DNA from: DSQK01 sp964550175
GTDB lineage: Archaea; Nanobdellota; Nanobdellia; Woesearchaeales; ARS49
Direction: 5' to 3'
DNA: 64,000 nucleotides
NCBI GenBank assembly: GCA_964550175.1
Contig: CAZJXP010000001.1
Span: 62,001 to 126,000 of the forward strand
Shown here in pieces: positions 15,980 to 24,671 of the stretch. A program made the position numbers and the translations under genes. Numbering within the stretch: the stretch's first letter is position 1; each line of letters begins with the position of its first letter. The notes beneath the pieces were generated by a model. It saw nothing but the letters and a program-made list of their open reading frames with translations, made no database searches and was not told the origin of the DNA.

Positions 15980-17914
15980 ATGCAATTCAAGGGATTCGAG
16001 CTCGATGATTTCCAGATTAAGGCGATTGAAGCCGTCGAACGCAATGAAAGTGTGGTCGTTTCAGCCGCGACAGGCACGGGAAAGACGCTCATCGCCGATT
16101 ACGTGATTGACAAGTTCATCAAGCAGAAGAAGCGAGTCATCTATACTGCTCCAATTAAGGCGCTTTCGAACCAGAAGTTCCGCGATTTCAAGCAAGATTA
16201 CGGCAAAGATTCGGTTGGTATCATTACCGGGGACGTCCAGATTAACACGGACGCTTCGATTCTCGTGATGACGACTGAGATTTATAGAAATATGCTGTTG
16301 TCCAAAGATCCGATTCTTGATACGGTCACGTATGTTGTGTTTGACGAAATCCACTACATTTCCGACATCGAACGCGGAACGATTTGGGAAGAAAGCCTGA
16401 TTTTTTCGCCGTCGCACGTAAGATTTTTGTGCCTTTCTGCAACAATTCCTAATTCAAGGCAGTTCGCGGACTGGATTCAGCACATCACGAAGCATCCGGT
16501 TACCGTCGTGAGATACGACCTTCGCGCCGTTCCGTTGGAGCACATGCTCTTTGATGTCGATTTCGGGATGCAGACCCCGCGCGAAATGAAAAAGTTGATG
16601 TCAGTCCCCGAGCAACGCCCGGAAAAGAAACGATTCGGGCGCGACCGGCACGGCAAGCGCGAGAAAAAAGACTTCCGTGTTGTCGAGCCATCGCAAGTCA
16701 TCCGCGAATTGAAAGACCGAGGACTATTGCCCTGCTTCTATTTCGTGTTCTCGCGCAAGGAATGCGAACGCAAAGCCATGTCGATCGCGGAAAAGTTCGA
16801 TTTTCTTCCGGCTGAAAAGAAATTTGCTTTAACTGAGATATTCCGCAAGGTCGTGCCGGAAGAATTGCGCGAACTCGAAAGCGTGCGCATGATCCGACAA
16901 TTAGTCTCAAAAGGAATCGCCGTGCATCACGCAGGCTTATTACCGCAGCTTAAGGAAGCCGTGGAGCTCGCTTTCGCTGCCGGATTGATTTCAGTCCTTT
17001 TTACGACCGAAACGTTTGCGGTGGGCATTAACATGCCTGCGAAGGCCGTCATATTTTCCTCCTTAACGAAATGGGACGGCGCGAACTTCAGAATGTTGAA
17101 CACGAAGGAATATTTCCAGTTGGCGGGACGCGCTGGCCGACGAGGACTGGATAAGATCGGGTATGCGATTGGCGTTGTTGATAGAAAAGACGGCGCTATT
17201 GACAAGATTCTGAATCTTTTGGAAGGGGATAAGGAGCCCATCCGAAGCCAATTCAAGCTCTCGTTCAACACCGTCATGCATTTGCTCGCGTACCACACGG
17301 CGGAAGAGCGCGAAATTATCCTCAAGAGCAACTTTGACTACTTTGTCCGACAGCAGGAAGGCTCGCACGTTAGAATCATGGCGAGCTTCGGGAACAAAGT
17401 GAAATTGCTGATTAAATTAGGCTACTTGACGGAAGAGCAGAAAATGACTTGGAAAGGGGCGTTCTTGCTGCAAGTGTACGCGAACGAATTGGTCCTTGGT
17501 GAGATCTTCGGGACGGATTTGCACCAAAAGTTCAACGAGCTCGAGCTTTGCGTACTTATAGCGTCTATTGTCTTTGAGGAGCGCAAGAACGTGAGTTTCA
17601 AGATGAATAAGGTCGATGAGCTCTCGGATGGAATTGTTAAGAAATTGGCCTTTAACACGTATGCCTACGAGAACGTGGATAAGAGCGTCTTGAAGCGACT
17701 CTCACTATTGGTCTCTCGATGGGCTGAAGGGGCGGATTTCATTGAGCTTTTGGACAATACGAATATGCCTGAAGGGGATATCGTGCACTTCTTCCTTCGA
17801 GTTTCTGATGGGATGCGGCAGTTGCGGCACGCAACCGAGGACGAAGTGCTCAAGAGCAAGCTTTCTGGGTGTTTGGCCCGCATGTATCGCGATGTGGTGA
17901 AGGTCAATCTGTAA
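15980..17914 (+). CDS. Ski2-like superfamily II RNA helicase
   Basis: The protein has 644 residues. Helicase motifs in order: Q-region DDFQIKAIEAV, Walker A ATGTGKT (30-36), APIKALSNQ, DEIHYISD (motif II), SATIPN (motif III), then in domain 2 GIAVHHAGLLP, TETFAVGINMPAKAV and QLAGRAGRRG. This fits the Ski2/Mtr4 group, which unwinds RNA for degradation or processing. The C-terminal 200 residues are helical without a recognisable arch domain. TTTATATA lies 29 nt upstream. Confidence 0.9.
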   Translation: MQFKGFELDDFQIKAIEAVERNESVVVSAATGTGKTLIADYVIDKFIKQKKRVIYTAPIKALSNQKFRDFKQDYGKDSVGIITGDVQINTDASILVMTTEIYRNMLLSKDPILDTVTYVVFDEIHYISDIERGTIWEESLIFSPSHVRFLCLSATIPNSRQFADWIQHITKHPVTVVRYDLRAVPLEHMLFDVDFGMQTPREMKKLMSVPEQRPEKKRFGRDRHGKREKKDFRVVEPSQVIRELKDRGLLPCFYFVFSRKECERKAMSIAEKFDFLPAEKKFALTEIFRKVVPEELRELESVRMIRQLVSKGIAVHHAGLLPQLKEAVELAFAAGLISVLFTTETFAVGINMPAKAVIFSSLTKWDGANFRMLNTKEYFQLAGRAGRRGLDKIGYAIGVVDRKDGAIDKILNLLEGDKEPIRSQFKLSFNTVMHLLAYHTAEEREIILKSNFDYFVRQQEGSHVRIMASFGNKVKLLIKLGYLTEEQKMTWKGAFLLQVYANELVLGEIFGTDLHQKFNELELCVLIASIVFEERKNVSFKMNKVDELSDGIVKKLAFNTYAYENVDKSVLKRLSLLVSRWAEGADFIELLDNTNMPEGDIVHFFLRVSDGMRQLRHATEDEVLKSKLSGCLARMYRDVVKVNL

Positions 17915-18009
17915 GTATTCGGATAGTGCCTAATGATTCTTTTTGATAATTTTGTTTCATTCTGACGAACTCTCACTTTTCATGAATAAAGATAATTTTT
18001 GTTCATTGG

Positions 18010-18262
18010 ATTTCTTTGGGACTGGAGCAGGCAAGTTGAGGTTTGCGGCTGGGTTGGCCGGACGTTCAGCCGAGCTGAGTCCGCCAACAGCCGTACGAAG
18101 GGCCACGTTTTCTCTTGTTTCAGCTTGACTGCTCCCTTTTGGCCTCGTCCCCGGCCGTAATTGTACGTTCGCAGGAGGGTTGAGTCCGATCCAAGGAGTG
18201 AGGGTAAAACAGCAATCAACGTAAATTGCCCGTAGGCACTATGAGAATGCAACTTTTTCCTA
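18010..18262 (-). ncRNA. Candidate structured intergenic RNA element (hairpin A, copy 1)
   Basis: This 400-bp gap has no plausible gene. It holds a strong hairpin at 18046-18093 with four stacked stems (CGGCT/AGCCG, TTGG/CCAA, GGAC/GTCC, CAGC/GCTG). The sequence is homologous to 30465-30515 with paired compensatory changes. A degenerate copy of the CTTTTTACCG box (AACTTTTTCC) lies at about 18248-18257. Transcription and strand are not known. Confidence 0.5.
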
Positions 18263-18318
18263 GGTTCAAACGAAACTAAAATTGTTAAAAAAGTAAGTTG
18301 AACGAACAAAAGTGAGAC

Positions 18319-18708
18319 TTAGATGACTCTTACGTTCTTGATACCTGTGAAATCAGTGTCCGTTGTCAAGAGAGTTGCTTTTTGCTGAATAGCAGTAGCA
18401 AGATGTATTGCATCAAGCATTCCAAACTTTGGATGTTGCTTTCGATGCAACATTTTCAATGTGCCTGCAAGCTCGCATAAACCCGGCCCCGGAAGCAATA
18501 AAAGGGAACGTTCACTCATAAATTTGATTTGGGCCTCGTATGGCAGATTGTCGCGTATGAACGTGCTTACGACTTCGGATATTGCCACCGTGCTCGTCGA
18601 CAAATGCTGTTTTTCGATGATTGCTTGAATGCGTTTTCCTTTTTCAGAGCCTTGGAAATAGGCAATCCATGCTGAACTATCCATGACAAACTCAGAGTTC
18701 TCGGTCAT
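18319..18708 (-). CDS. vapC: VapC-type PIN-domain toxin
   Basis: The protein has 129 residues. The acidic PIN residues can be placed: D10 (FVMDSSAW), E45 (ISEVV), D99 (MLDAIHLATA) and D117/D119 (TTDTDF). These proteins are Mg-dependent ribonucleases that cut RNA when free of antitoxin. The ATG at 18708 lies 17 bases inside the antitoxin gene, a typical VapBC overlap. The frame extends upstream but would only overlap the antitoxin further. Confidence 0.92.
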   Translation of the reverse strand: MTENSEFVMDSSAWIAYFQGSEKGKRIQAIIEKQHLSTSTVAISEVVSTFIRDNLPYEAQIKFMSERSLLLLPGPGLCELAGTLKMLHRKQHPKFGMLDAIHLATAIQQKATLLTTDTDFTGIKNVRVI

Positions 18709-18889
18709 CGTACGGATCCTTTTTCCATCCACGCAACGTAGGAGCAGAACCAAACATAGATTTTGGAACATTCATCTTTTCACGAGCTAACTTCTCAACA
18801 ACAGCATCAAACGAATCAGCGTGCTCACGAGCTTTGAGCTGATCTAAGAGCTGTTTTGTCATGTCTGAAACCTGAATTGTGGTCGTCAT
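18692..18889 (-). CDS. vapB: VapB-type antitoxin
   Basis: The 65 residues start with a strand MTTTIQVS followed by two helices (MTKQLLDQLKAREHA, SFDAVVEKLAREK), as in ribbon-helix-helix or related VapB repressors. The tail KSMFGSAPTLRGWKKDPYDDREL is the likely toxin-binding arm. A CCTTTTTATAG box about 30 nt upstream indicates a leaderless mRNA. Confidence 0.85.
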   Translation of the reverse strand: MTTTIQVSDMTKQLLDQLKAREHADSFDAVVEKLAREKMNVPKSMFGSAPTLRGWKKDPYDDREL

Positions 18890-18890
18890 C

Positions 18891-18904
18891 GTTATAGCTA
18901 TAAC
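18891..18904. promoter_or_regulatory. Palindromic operator of vapBC
   Basis: GTTATAGCTATAAC is a perfect 14-bp palindrome lying between the TATA box (about 18911-18921) and the vapB start. A VapB dimer bound here would block transcription start, the usual autoregulation of such pairs. The role is inferred from position and symmetry. Confidence 0.65.
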
Positions 18905-18921
18905 TATAGACTATAAAAAGG

Positions 18922-19512
18922 TTATGAATGCTCGCTCTTCAAAATCGCATGCTTCATCCCTTCATGAGCTATGTCTTGACGCCCAGAAGCGAATCGTAAT
19001 GATCGTTCGACTGACTGCAACGCACGAATGACGGGTCGGCTTTCCTTAAGGATTGCTTCTTCCTTCGCGAGCTTGGCGGCTTCTTCAATCAACCTCGTTT
19101 CGCGCGCCAAAACCGCCTCGTGGGCGATCTTTTGGGCTTCCACAAGCTCTTCGCCCGCTAATGCGATGCCAGCGAATCTCGCGTACACGCGGAATCCGAG
19201 GTAGAACGGTAGCACCGCAATAATATCCAGCCAATACAGCTTCACAAATTTCGGCAAATTTTGCACGTGGAACCATTTGAAGCACAAATCCACGACGAAA
19301 AAGAACAGGATGAAGTGGTCGAACCACGTCACGAACGGCTCAAAGTGTTCCAACGAGTATAACGTCCAGAACGGGTTGTCCGTCAGCAATTCGATTGCCA
19401 ATACGACGAGCAAATAGGGAATAATTAAGTCGGTGAACCACTCAAACCAGCGCAGAAATTTGTATTTATGATGGTGCTCACCCAAGATGTCGTGCTCAAC
19501 TCTTTTTTTCAT
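18922..19512 (-). CDS. Voltage-sensor-like membrane protein without a pore
   Basis: The protein has 196 residues. Three hydrophobic segments (about 28-46, 63-80, 88-112) resemble the early helices of ion-channel voltage sensors, including the phrase YWLDIIAVLPFYLGFRVYARF. No S4 arginine ladder or selectivity filter follows. Instead the C-terminal 80 residues are a charged helix, probably a coiled coil. The ATG begins two bases after the tRNA-Ser gene ends, so the mRNA 5' end may be made by tRNA processing. Confidence 0.6.
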   Translation of the reverse strand: MKKRVEHDILGEHHHKYKFLRWFEWFTDLIIPYLLVVLAIELLTDNPFWTLYSLEHFEPFVTWFDHFILFFFVVDLCFKWFHVQNLPKFVKLYWLDIIAVLPFYLGFRVYARFAGIALAGEELVEAQKIAHEAVLARETRLIEEAAKLAKEEAILKESRPVIRALQSVERSLRFASGRQDIAHEGMKHAILKSEHS

Positions 19513-19514
19513 TA

Positions 19515-19597
19515 CGCCGCCGGCAGGATTTGAACCTACAGCCCCTTGCGGGATCCGCTCTCAAGGCGGACGCACTACCGGATTATGCGACAGCGGC
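19515..19597 (-). tRNA. tRNA-Ser (anticodon TGA)
   Basis: Acceptor GCCGCTG pairs with CGGCGGC (one T-G). D stem GCAT/GTGC, anticodon stem TCCGC/GCGGA around CTTGAGA (anticodon TGA), a long variable arm CCC-GCAA-GGG and T arm GTAGG-TTCAAAT-CCTGC complete a class II tRNA. CCA is not encoded. Confidence 0.95.
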
Positions 19598-19850
19598 ACT
19601 AATGACTAAATTTGCGGAATCTTCTTTAAATACTTATCTCGATGCTGTTTTTCGATTTATTATTTTCCATATTGAAATAATAAATACGATACGCTTAAAA
19701 ACACGAACAAACTATATAAAGAAATTCAGTTATCCTCGGTGGCGACCATAAGGTTTATATACTAGTTCTGAACATGAATATATAAGGTTAATTGTAGTGC
19801 AAACTACAGTTTCACGCGAGAGAGCTCAGGGTTTTCGGGGCGAGAACACA

Positions 19851-20774
19851 ATGTACGTCAAAAAATGTCCGGAATGCGGCGGAATCAATCTCTTTGTCAA
19901 TAAGGACAAGGGAGAAATCATCTGCAAAGACTGCGGTCTTGTCGTAGAAGACAAGATGGTCGAGTTCGGGCAGGAATGGCGCGAATTCGATTCTGATTCT
20001 GGTGACGAAGACTCACGCCGACGTACTGGCGCGCCGATGACCTACACCCAGTTCGACCAAGGACTCGGAACGGAAGTCGGACAAAAGGCCGACTTGCTTT
20101 CTCTTGGCGCAAAAGACCGAAACAAATTCTTCCGATTGCGAAAGTGGCAGTACCGAATCTCGACTGCGATTGAACGCAACCTCAAATTAGCGCTTGCTGA
20201 ACTGAAGCGAGTCTCATCCTACTTGAAGTTGCCGAAGTCCGTTGAAGAAGAAGCCGCGATGATCTACACGCAAGCCGTGCAACGCGGATTAGTCCGCGGA
20301 CGATCGATGGAATCTGTTGTCTCAGGCGCATTGTATGCTGCCTGCAGACGCCACGAAGTGCCCCGTACTTTGGATGAATTGTCCGAAGCCTCTGGTATCG
20401 AAAAGAAGGAAATCGGCCGCACGTACCGCTTCGTAACGCGCGAGCTGGGCATCACAATCTTGCCGTCAAACCCGGCAGACTACATCGCGCGATTCGCATC
20501 TTCGTTGAAGTTGTCGCCTGAGACGCAGTCGAAGGCCGTTGACATTTTGCAATCCGCGCAGGAAGAAGAATTGACTTCCGGTCGCGGTCCGACGGGAATC
20601 GCTGCGGCAGCACTGTATGTTTCCGCGTTGATCCACGGCGAAAAGCGAACGCAACGTGAAGTTGCCGACGTTGCCGGCGTTACTGAAGTCACCATCCGAA
20701 ACCGATACAAGGAACTCCTCGACAAGCTGAAGCTCGAAAAGGAGATCAAGAAGTCGAAGAAAGGAAAGAAGTAG
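19851..20774 (+). CDS. tfb: Transcription initiation factor TFB
   Basis: The protein has 307 residues. An N-terminal zinc ribbon has C6, C9, C25 and C28 (KKCPECGG, IICKDCGLV), followed by the B-finger/linker and two cyclin-like repeats (the second ends in EVTIRNRYKELLDKLKL). TFB recruits RNA polymerase to TBP on TATA promoters. A GTG at 19797 is in frame, but the zinc ribbon begins at the ATG at 19851. Two TATA-like boxes upstream (19754-19761 and about 19779) suggest a leader of 40-70 nt. Confidence 0.95.
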   Translation: MYVKKCPECGGINLFVNKDKGEIICKDCGLVVEDKMVEFGQEWREFDSDSGDEDSRRRTGAPMTYTQFDQGLGTEVGQKADLLSLGAKDRNKFFRLRKWQYRISTAIERNLKLALAELKRVSSYLKLPKSVEEEAAMIYTQAVQRGLVRGRSMESVVSGALYAACRRHEVPRTLDELSEASGIEKKEIGRTYRFVTRELGITILPSNPADYIARFASSLKLSPETQSKAVDILQSAQEEELTSGRGPTGIAAAALYVSALIHGEKRTQREVADVAGVTEVTIRNRYKELLDKLKLEKEIKKSKKGKK

Positions 20775-20808
20775 TTCTGTAAAAAGAAGAGGTGATGCTG
20801 TTGACACA

Positions 20809-21657
20809 ATGCGCATCGCACTCATGTCGGACGTCCACGCCAATCTCGCCGCGCTGGAAGCAGTTCTCGCTGACGTAAACAAGGAAGGATATGATATCTT
20901 AGTCAATCTCGGCGACGTCGTCGGTTACGGGCCAGACCCGGAAGCGTGCGCGCAGATGGTTAAAGAAACATCCGACCTCGTGCTGATGGGAAATCATGAT
21001 TTGGCCGCGGTAGACCACCGCAAATTCAAGCAAGGAAAGAAAGACATCCTGGAAACGTTCGCCGTCAAGTTCGAATTCAATGCAACCGCGCGACAATCAC
21101 TAGAATGGACTGAGCAGCAGCTTAGCGAGGACTCCGTAAACTTCCTCGCCGGGCTGCCCTTGACGGCGTACAAAGCGACGAAGCCGCTTAAAACCGAGCT
21201 GTACCACGCGGCGCCGCACGCCTACCGCAGGTTCAACCGACACACTCAAACAAATTGGGATTACGCAATCTCAAACAAGTGCGCACTTGAATCATTGCTC
21301 TCCATCGGCACGGGACGCATCGCATTCTACGGCCACAGCCATTACCCTGGAGTCTATCACTTGGGAAACCTCAACGAGGAATTCCGAGCCTCCCGCGCCG
21401 GACACGTCATCGCGCCAACAGAATCAAAACTAATCGTCAACGTGGGCAGCGTAGGACAACCGAGGGATGAGAACCCGGACGCCTGCTATTGCATCTACGA
21501 CACGAAAAAGGGAACCATCAAGTTCCGCAGCGTTGATTACAAAATTGATCGCACTACGTCCGGATTATACGCGCTGCAAGCGCAGCTCGAAAACCCATCC
21601 TCTGAAGAGTCAAAGTGGCCCATAAAGCTGGCAAGCAGGCTGTTTTCAGGACGCTAG
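20809..21657 (+). CDS. Calcineurin-like metallophosphoesterase
   Basis: The protein has 282 residues. Metal-binding motifs appear in order: SDVHAN, GDVVGYGPDP, GNHD, GHSHYP and NVGSVGQPRDENP. The set matches the YfcE/MJ0936-type phosphodiesterase group rather than DNA-repair Mre11. The substrate is unknown. GAGGTGATG about 12-20 nt upstream is a strong ribosome-binding sequence. Its stop overlaps the convergent MGMT gene by 12 bases. Confidence 0.88.
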   Translation: MRIALMSDVHANLAALEAVLADVNKEGYDILVNLGDVVGYGPDPEACAQMVKETSDLVLMGNHDLAAVDHRKFKQGKKDILETFAVKFEFNATARQSLEWTEQQLSEDSVNFLAGLPLTAYKATKPLKTELYHAAPHAYRRFNRHTQTNWDYAISNKCALESLLSIGTGRIAFYGHSHYPGVYHLGNLNEEFRASRAGHVIAPTESKLIVNVGSVGQPRDENPDACYCIYDTKKGTIKFRSVDYKIDRTTSGLYALQAQLENPSSEESKWPIKLASRLFSGR

Positions 21658-21957
21658 AACGTTAGAGAAATGCTTCACGAATCCGTTTTCTATCTGAACG
21701 CCTTCAGAACGCAGCAAAGAAATCTTTTTCTGAATCTCTTTCCCTTGAGTCTTTCCCATAAAACCCCCTAAAGAACCATCCGACTTCACAACGCGGTGGC
21801 ACGGAACAGTAGGAGCGTACGGGTTCACGCGCAACGCCTGTCCAACCGCCCTAGGGCTGCTGTTCAGCGTTGTTGCGATCGCTGCGTACGTTGAGACTTT
21901 GCCCTTCGGTATTTTGCGGGTTAGGTCGTACACTTTGTGCTGGAATGCTGTTGGCAA
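21646..21957 (-). CDS. ogt: O6-alkylguanine-DNA alkyltransferase, catalytic domain only
   Basis: The protein has about 103 residues covering only the DNA-binding and active-site domain: FQHKVYDLTRKIPKGKVSTYAAIA, then RAVGQALRVNP and the active cysteine in VPCHRVV, with GSLGGFMG after it. It removes alkyl groups from O6-guanine to its own cysteine. No ATG exists near the domain start; TTG at 21957 is the likeliest. That start lies 107 bases inside the PAS-protein gene in another frame. Confidence 0.82.
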   Translation of the reverse strand: MPTAFQHKVYDLTRKIPKGKVSTYAAIATTLNSSPRAVGQALRVNPYAPTVPCHRVVKSDGSLGGFMGKTQGKEIQKKISLLRSEGVQIENGFVKHFSNVLAS

Positions 21958-23032
21958 GTCGCGCCTCCAAAGAGCCGAGTTCCGTGTTGATGTATTTCCG
22001 CAGCTCAGGGACTGAGCGCAGCTCGACAAGCCGGGCGTCGTTTCCGGACGGCTCCTGAATTGCCGGATACACCAACGCGGTGCGCTTGAGCGCGATATGG
22101 GGCTTTTTGTCGGGAGATTTTGACTGCGCATACGCTTTTTGGTATTCACAAAGCTTTTCGAACTTATCATAAGTTATGTTGCCGACGACCAACCGTCCTT
22201 CTTCCCACGCGTTCGAAACAAACGACCACATCAGGTGCAATGCGCTCAATTCGTGTTCGCGCATCTTATCATTATTCGAAAACGGGGCGTCCATGAAGTC
22301 GAGCGCGATGCGTCGCTTGTTCGTGGGCACGGCCTCTTCCGCCGTAAGACGGTCGAGCGCGTGCTTGACCTGCAATTTATCCGTGAGCTTGCCGATGCAA
22401 ATCACGGCCTCGTTTTCCAGCGAGTATGATTTCGGGGTGAACACCAATTCCTTGTACGTGCTCATCTGGAACACGCGCGACAGATTGTACAAAAGCCCTC
22501 GTGACGTGACCTTCAGGCTAACTATGGAACCGAGGCATTCTTTCCCTTCGTTGAGAAAATAAACGGTGTCTGCGACATTGAGCGTCTTGCCCTCAACCGA
22601 GCGCAATTCGTCGTTCGCCCGCATGCGGCGTTCGGGCGCACGGCTCGGCTTCGAGTTTTCACGGTTCATCAGGCTGTTGAAACTGCGCACGCGGCCTTCA
22701 ACGCTCAACGTATCCTCGAGTGTCTTGTAGTCATCTTTGAGCAGCTTGATGACCTTACCTAAATCATCATCACCATACGTGGCAGGATGCGCGGCGCGAC
22801 GCACCTGGAACGCGAACCGGTGCAGCACCTCGCGGTACGTTTCGTCACTCATGAACTCAGAATAGGGGTGACCAAGAAGCTGCTCTTTTTTCCAGCCGCC
22901 AATCGTTTCAGTGCCTTCAGAAGCGTAAATGATCTGGTTTTCGCGATCAAGAAGGACAAACGGCGCCTTGATTTTGTCACCATGGCGCACCTTGTCGATC
23001 ATGCGCACGTACAATCTGTCGCGGAGATTCAT
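21851..23032 (-). CDS. PAS-domain protein of unknown output
   Basis: The protein has 393 residues. A PAS domain covers about 20-75 (APFVLLDRENQIIYASEGTETIGGWKKEQLLGHPYSEFM). A middle region contains a strand-rich segment near 175-215, and a later helix-rich part (RIALDFMDAPFSN, LHLMWSFVSNAWEEGRLVVG) could be a STAS-like fold. There is no histidine kinase, HTH or cyclase motif. The last 35 residues (polar, QSVRPNPQNTEGQ) overlap the MGMT gene. Its ATG overlaps the upstream stop (TAATG). Confidence 0.7.
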   Translation of the reverse strand: MNLRDRLYVRMIDKVRHGDKIKAPFVLLDRENQIIYASEGTETIGGWKKEQLLGHPYSEFMSDETYREVLHRFAFQVRRAAHPATYGDDDLGKVIKLLKDDYKTLEDTLSVEGRVRSFNSLMNRENSKPSRAPERRMRANDELRSVEGKTLNVADTVYFLNEGKECLGSIVSLKVTSRGLLYNLSRVFQMSTYKELVFTPKSYSLENEAVICIGKLTDKLQVKHALDRLTAEEAVPTNKRRIALDFMDAPFSNNDKMREHELSALHLMWSFVSNAWEEGRLVVGNITYDKFEKLCEYQKAYAQSKSPDKKPHIALKRTALVYPAIQEPSGNDARLVELRSVPELRKYINTELGSLEARLANSIPAQSVRPNPQNTEGQSLNVRSDRNNAEQQP

Positions 23033-24192
23033 TATCTTAAGATAGCCAAAACCGCTTTAAAAGACTTGTGACTCGGATTCGCCTTGTAGGCCTTCGCGGC
23101 CTCGATGAGCTTCTTGTCCTGGATTTTGATGCCTTTCTTGTGCAGCACTTCTTTCCAGGACATCAGGAACTGGCATAACTGCGTGACGTTGTGCGGGCGC
23201 TTTGTCGGGTGCGAACGCTCCCAATCGATCAAGACGGCTTTGTTCTTCTTGGTGATAATTGCGTTCTTCAACGGGCGATGCATCTCCTCTTTTGAGATTC
23301 CGAGCTCGTCCATTTTAAAGCACTGCTCGAACAAATCCAAGAGCATTGGCTTGACTTTCGATTTGTTCGCCTTCGGGAGCCAGTCGCGCAAGAACGTCCC
23401 TTCCACAAACTCGTAGACGGCGAGATCATCGTTCGCTAAGACTAATTTCGGTCCTAATCCTGACTTGTTCACTAACGCTAACGTTTTTCCTTCATTACGC
23501 ATGCGCCCTTCGGCTTCAGATGAGGGTTTCTTGAGTTTAATCGCGACTTTCTTTCCCTTCCAGTCTGCCGTGTAGATGATACCTCGGTTGCCGTCGTCGA
23601 AGTAATGCACGTTCTCGAAGCCCATCGGCTCCAATCGTTTTGCGGCTGCGTTTTTGGTAATCAAATAAACAAATAATTCCTCAAAGAACAAACGCGCGCT
23701 CGAAACAGGCTTGAAATCAAGCCCGTTGTACGCAATAAGCTCTTCGACTTTGTATTTGTGCGTTTGCGAGGAGAACAATAATAGAATGCTGCCATCTGGC
23801 TTCAAGAATTTAGGCGCCTGGTCAAGGAAACGCTCAATCGTTTCGTAGCCCTTCTTGCCGCCGATGAGCGCCATGTCCGGCTTGTTGCCGTCAGCTGGAA
23901 GATAGGGCGGGTTGAAGATGATGGTGTCGAACTTGATTTGTTTCTTTCCTTTGAACGCGGCGAAAAGGTCGCTTTTGTAGCAGATTAATTTTCGATTTTT
24001 GACGGACTTTTTGCAGTGTTGAACTGCTTTCGGGTCCTTGTCGACCGCGTAGACGCTCGTGACTTCCGGAAGCTCTAACGCAGCTTCAGCTTGGATGCCG
24101 GAACCCGTACCCATGTCGAGAACAACTCCCTTTGAGTGCTTCCTCACTTGGTCGGCCAACAGAAACGAGTCCTCGCGGGGCAGGTAGACCAT
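23032..24192 (-). CDS. PrmC/Mtq2-type methyltransferase fused to a kinase-like domain
   Basis: The protein has 386 residues. Residues 1-185 form an AdoMet methyltransferase with GTGSG (28-32) and NPPY (94-97), the signature of glutamine N5 methylation of release factors (archaeal Mtq2). Residues about 195-345 look like a small protein kinase or phosphotransferase: IIYTADWKGKKVAIKLKK (K219), HRPLKN (H305, N310) and LIDWE (D323). Such a fusion is unusual. The start is the ATG at 24192. Confidence 0.8.
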   Translation of the reverse strand: MVYLPREDSFLLADQVRKHSKGVVLDMGTGSGIQAEAALELPEVTSVYAVDKDPKAVQHCKKSVKNRKLICYKSDLFAAFKGKKQIKFDTIIFNPPYLPADGNKPDMALIGGKKGYETIERFLDQAPKFLKPDGSILLLFSSQTHKYKVEELIAYNGLDFKPVSSARLFFEELFVYLITKNAAAKRLEPMGFENVHYFDDGNRGIIYTADWKGKKVAIKLKKPSSEAEGRMRNEGKTLALVNKSGLGPKLVLANDDLAVYEFVEGTFLRDWLPKANKSKVKPMLLDLFEQCFKMDELGISKEEMHRPLKNAIITKKNKAVLIDWERSHPTKRPHNVTQLCQFLMSWKEVLHKKGIKIQDKKLIEAAKAYKANPSHKSFKAVLAILR

Positions 24193-24239
24193 GCAGATAG
24201 TTTGCGTTTATTGCTTTTAAGTGTTTCCGTTGAACATTT

Positions 24240-24410
24240 ACTATGCTCTTACGAACGCTACGACAAAAAGAGCCGGTAAAAAGTCATGCAACGGTACAAC
24301 GTGCGGAGAACAGGTAACGGGAACGAATTGACCTGCCGTGCGGCGCGTGGCGCGCGAACGCTGCCACGAGCGCCGCTTAACCTCAAAATTCAAACCGGCC
24401 AGCATTGCCG
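24240..24410. repeat. Composite box-hairpin element (hairpin A, copy 2)
   Basis: CGGTAAAAAG lies at 24274-24283 (the box on the minus strand). A hairpin at 24340-24376 pairs GCGGCGC with GCGCCGC and GTGGC with GCCAC. GACCTGCCGTGCGGC just before the hairpin is shared with the 30.5-kb copy, and GGCCAGCATTGCCGC ends the element in both. No gene fits in this gap. Confidence 0.6.
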
Positions 24411-24430
24411 CTAACATAAATTACTCAGAA

Positions 24431-24625
24431 TTACTTCAAAATTCCCAAACACTTCGTCTCTTTGTGGCCGCAGCTTTCGCACATCCAGGTGATGTACTTG
24501 GCGTTGCCGGAAATCGTCGAGAAATTCTTGATCATGCGAGCGGAACACTTCGGGCAGGTGCCTTCTTTCTGGACATCCGGCTCGGTCGCGCGCGGCTTGA
24601 GCGCGGGCTTGTTGAATTCGAACAT
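24431..24625 (-). CDS. Small zinc-ribbon protein
   Basis: The protein has 64 residues with two CxxC pairs, CPKC and CESC, 25 residues apart, then a terminal CLGILK. It resembles the ribbon of TFIIS or RNA polymerase small subunits, but it lacks the acidic catalytic hairpin of TFS. CCTTAAATA lies about 30 nt upstream, so it is leaderless. A role in RNA polymerase or ribosome binding is possible, not shown. Confidence 0.75.
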   Translation of the reverse strand: MFEFNKPALKPRATEPDVQKEGTCPKCSARMIKNFSTISGNAKYITWMCESCGHKETKCLGILK

Positions 24626-24671
24626 GGTCTGATTTCGAGGATAATACTATTTAAGGATTGTGGGAGTGGAG

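Noticed and set aside
18010..18262. SRP RNA or RNase P RNA
   Set aside because: I looked for the helix 8 motif of SRP RNA and the conserved P4 motifs of RNase P and found neither.
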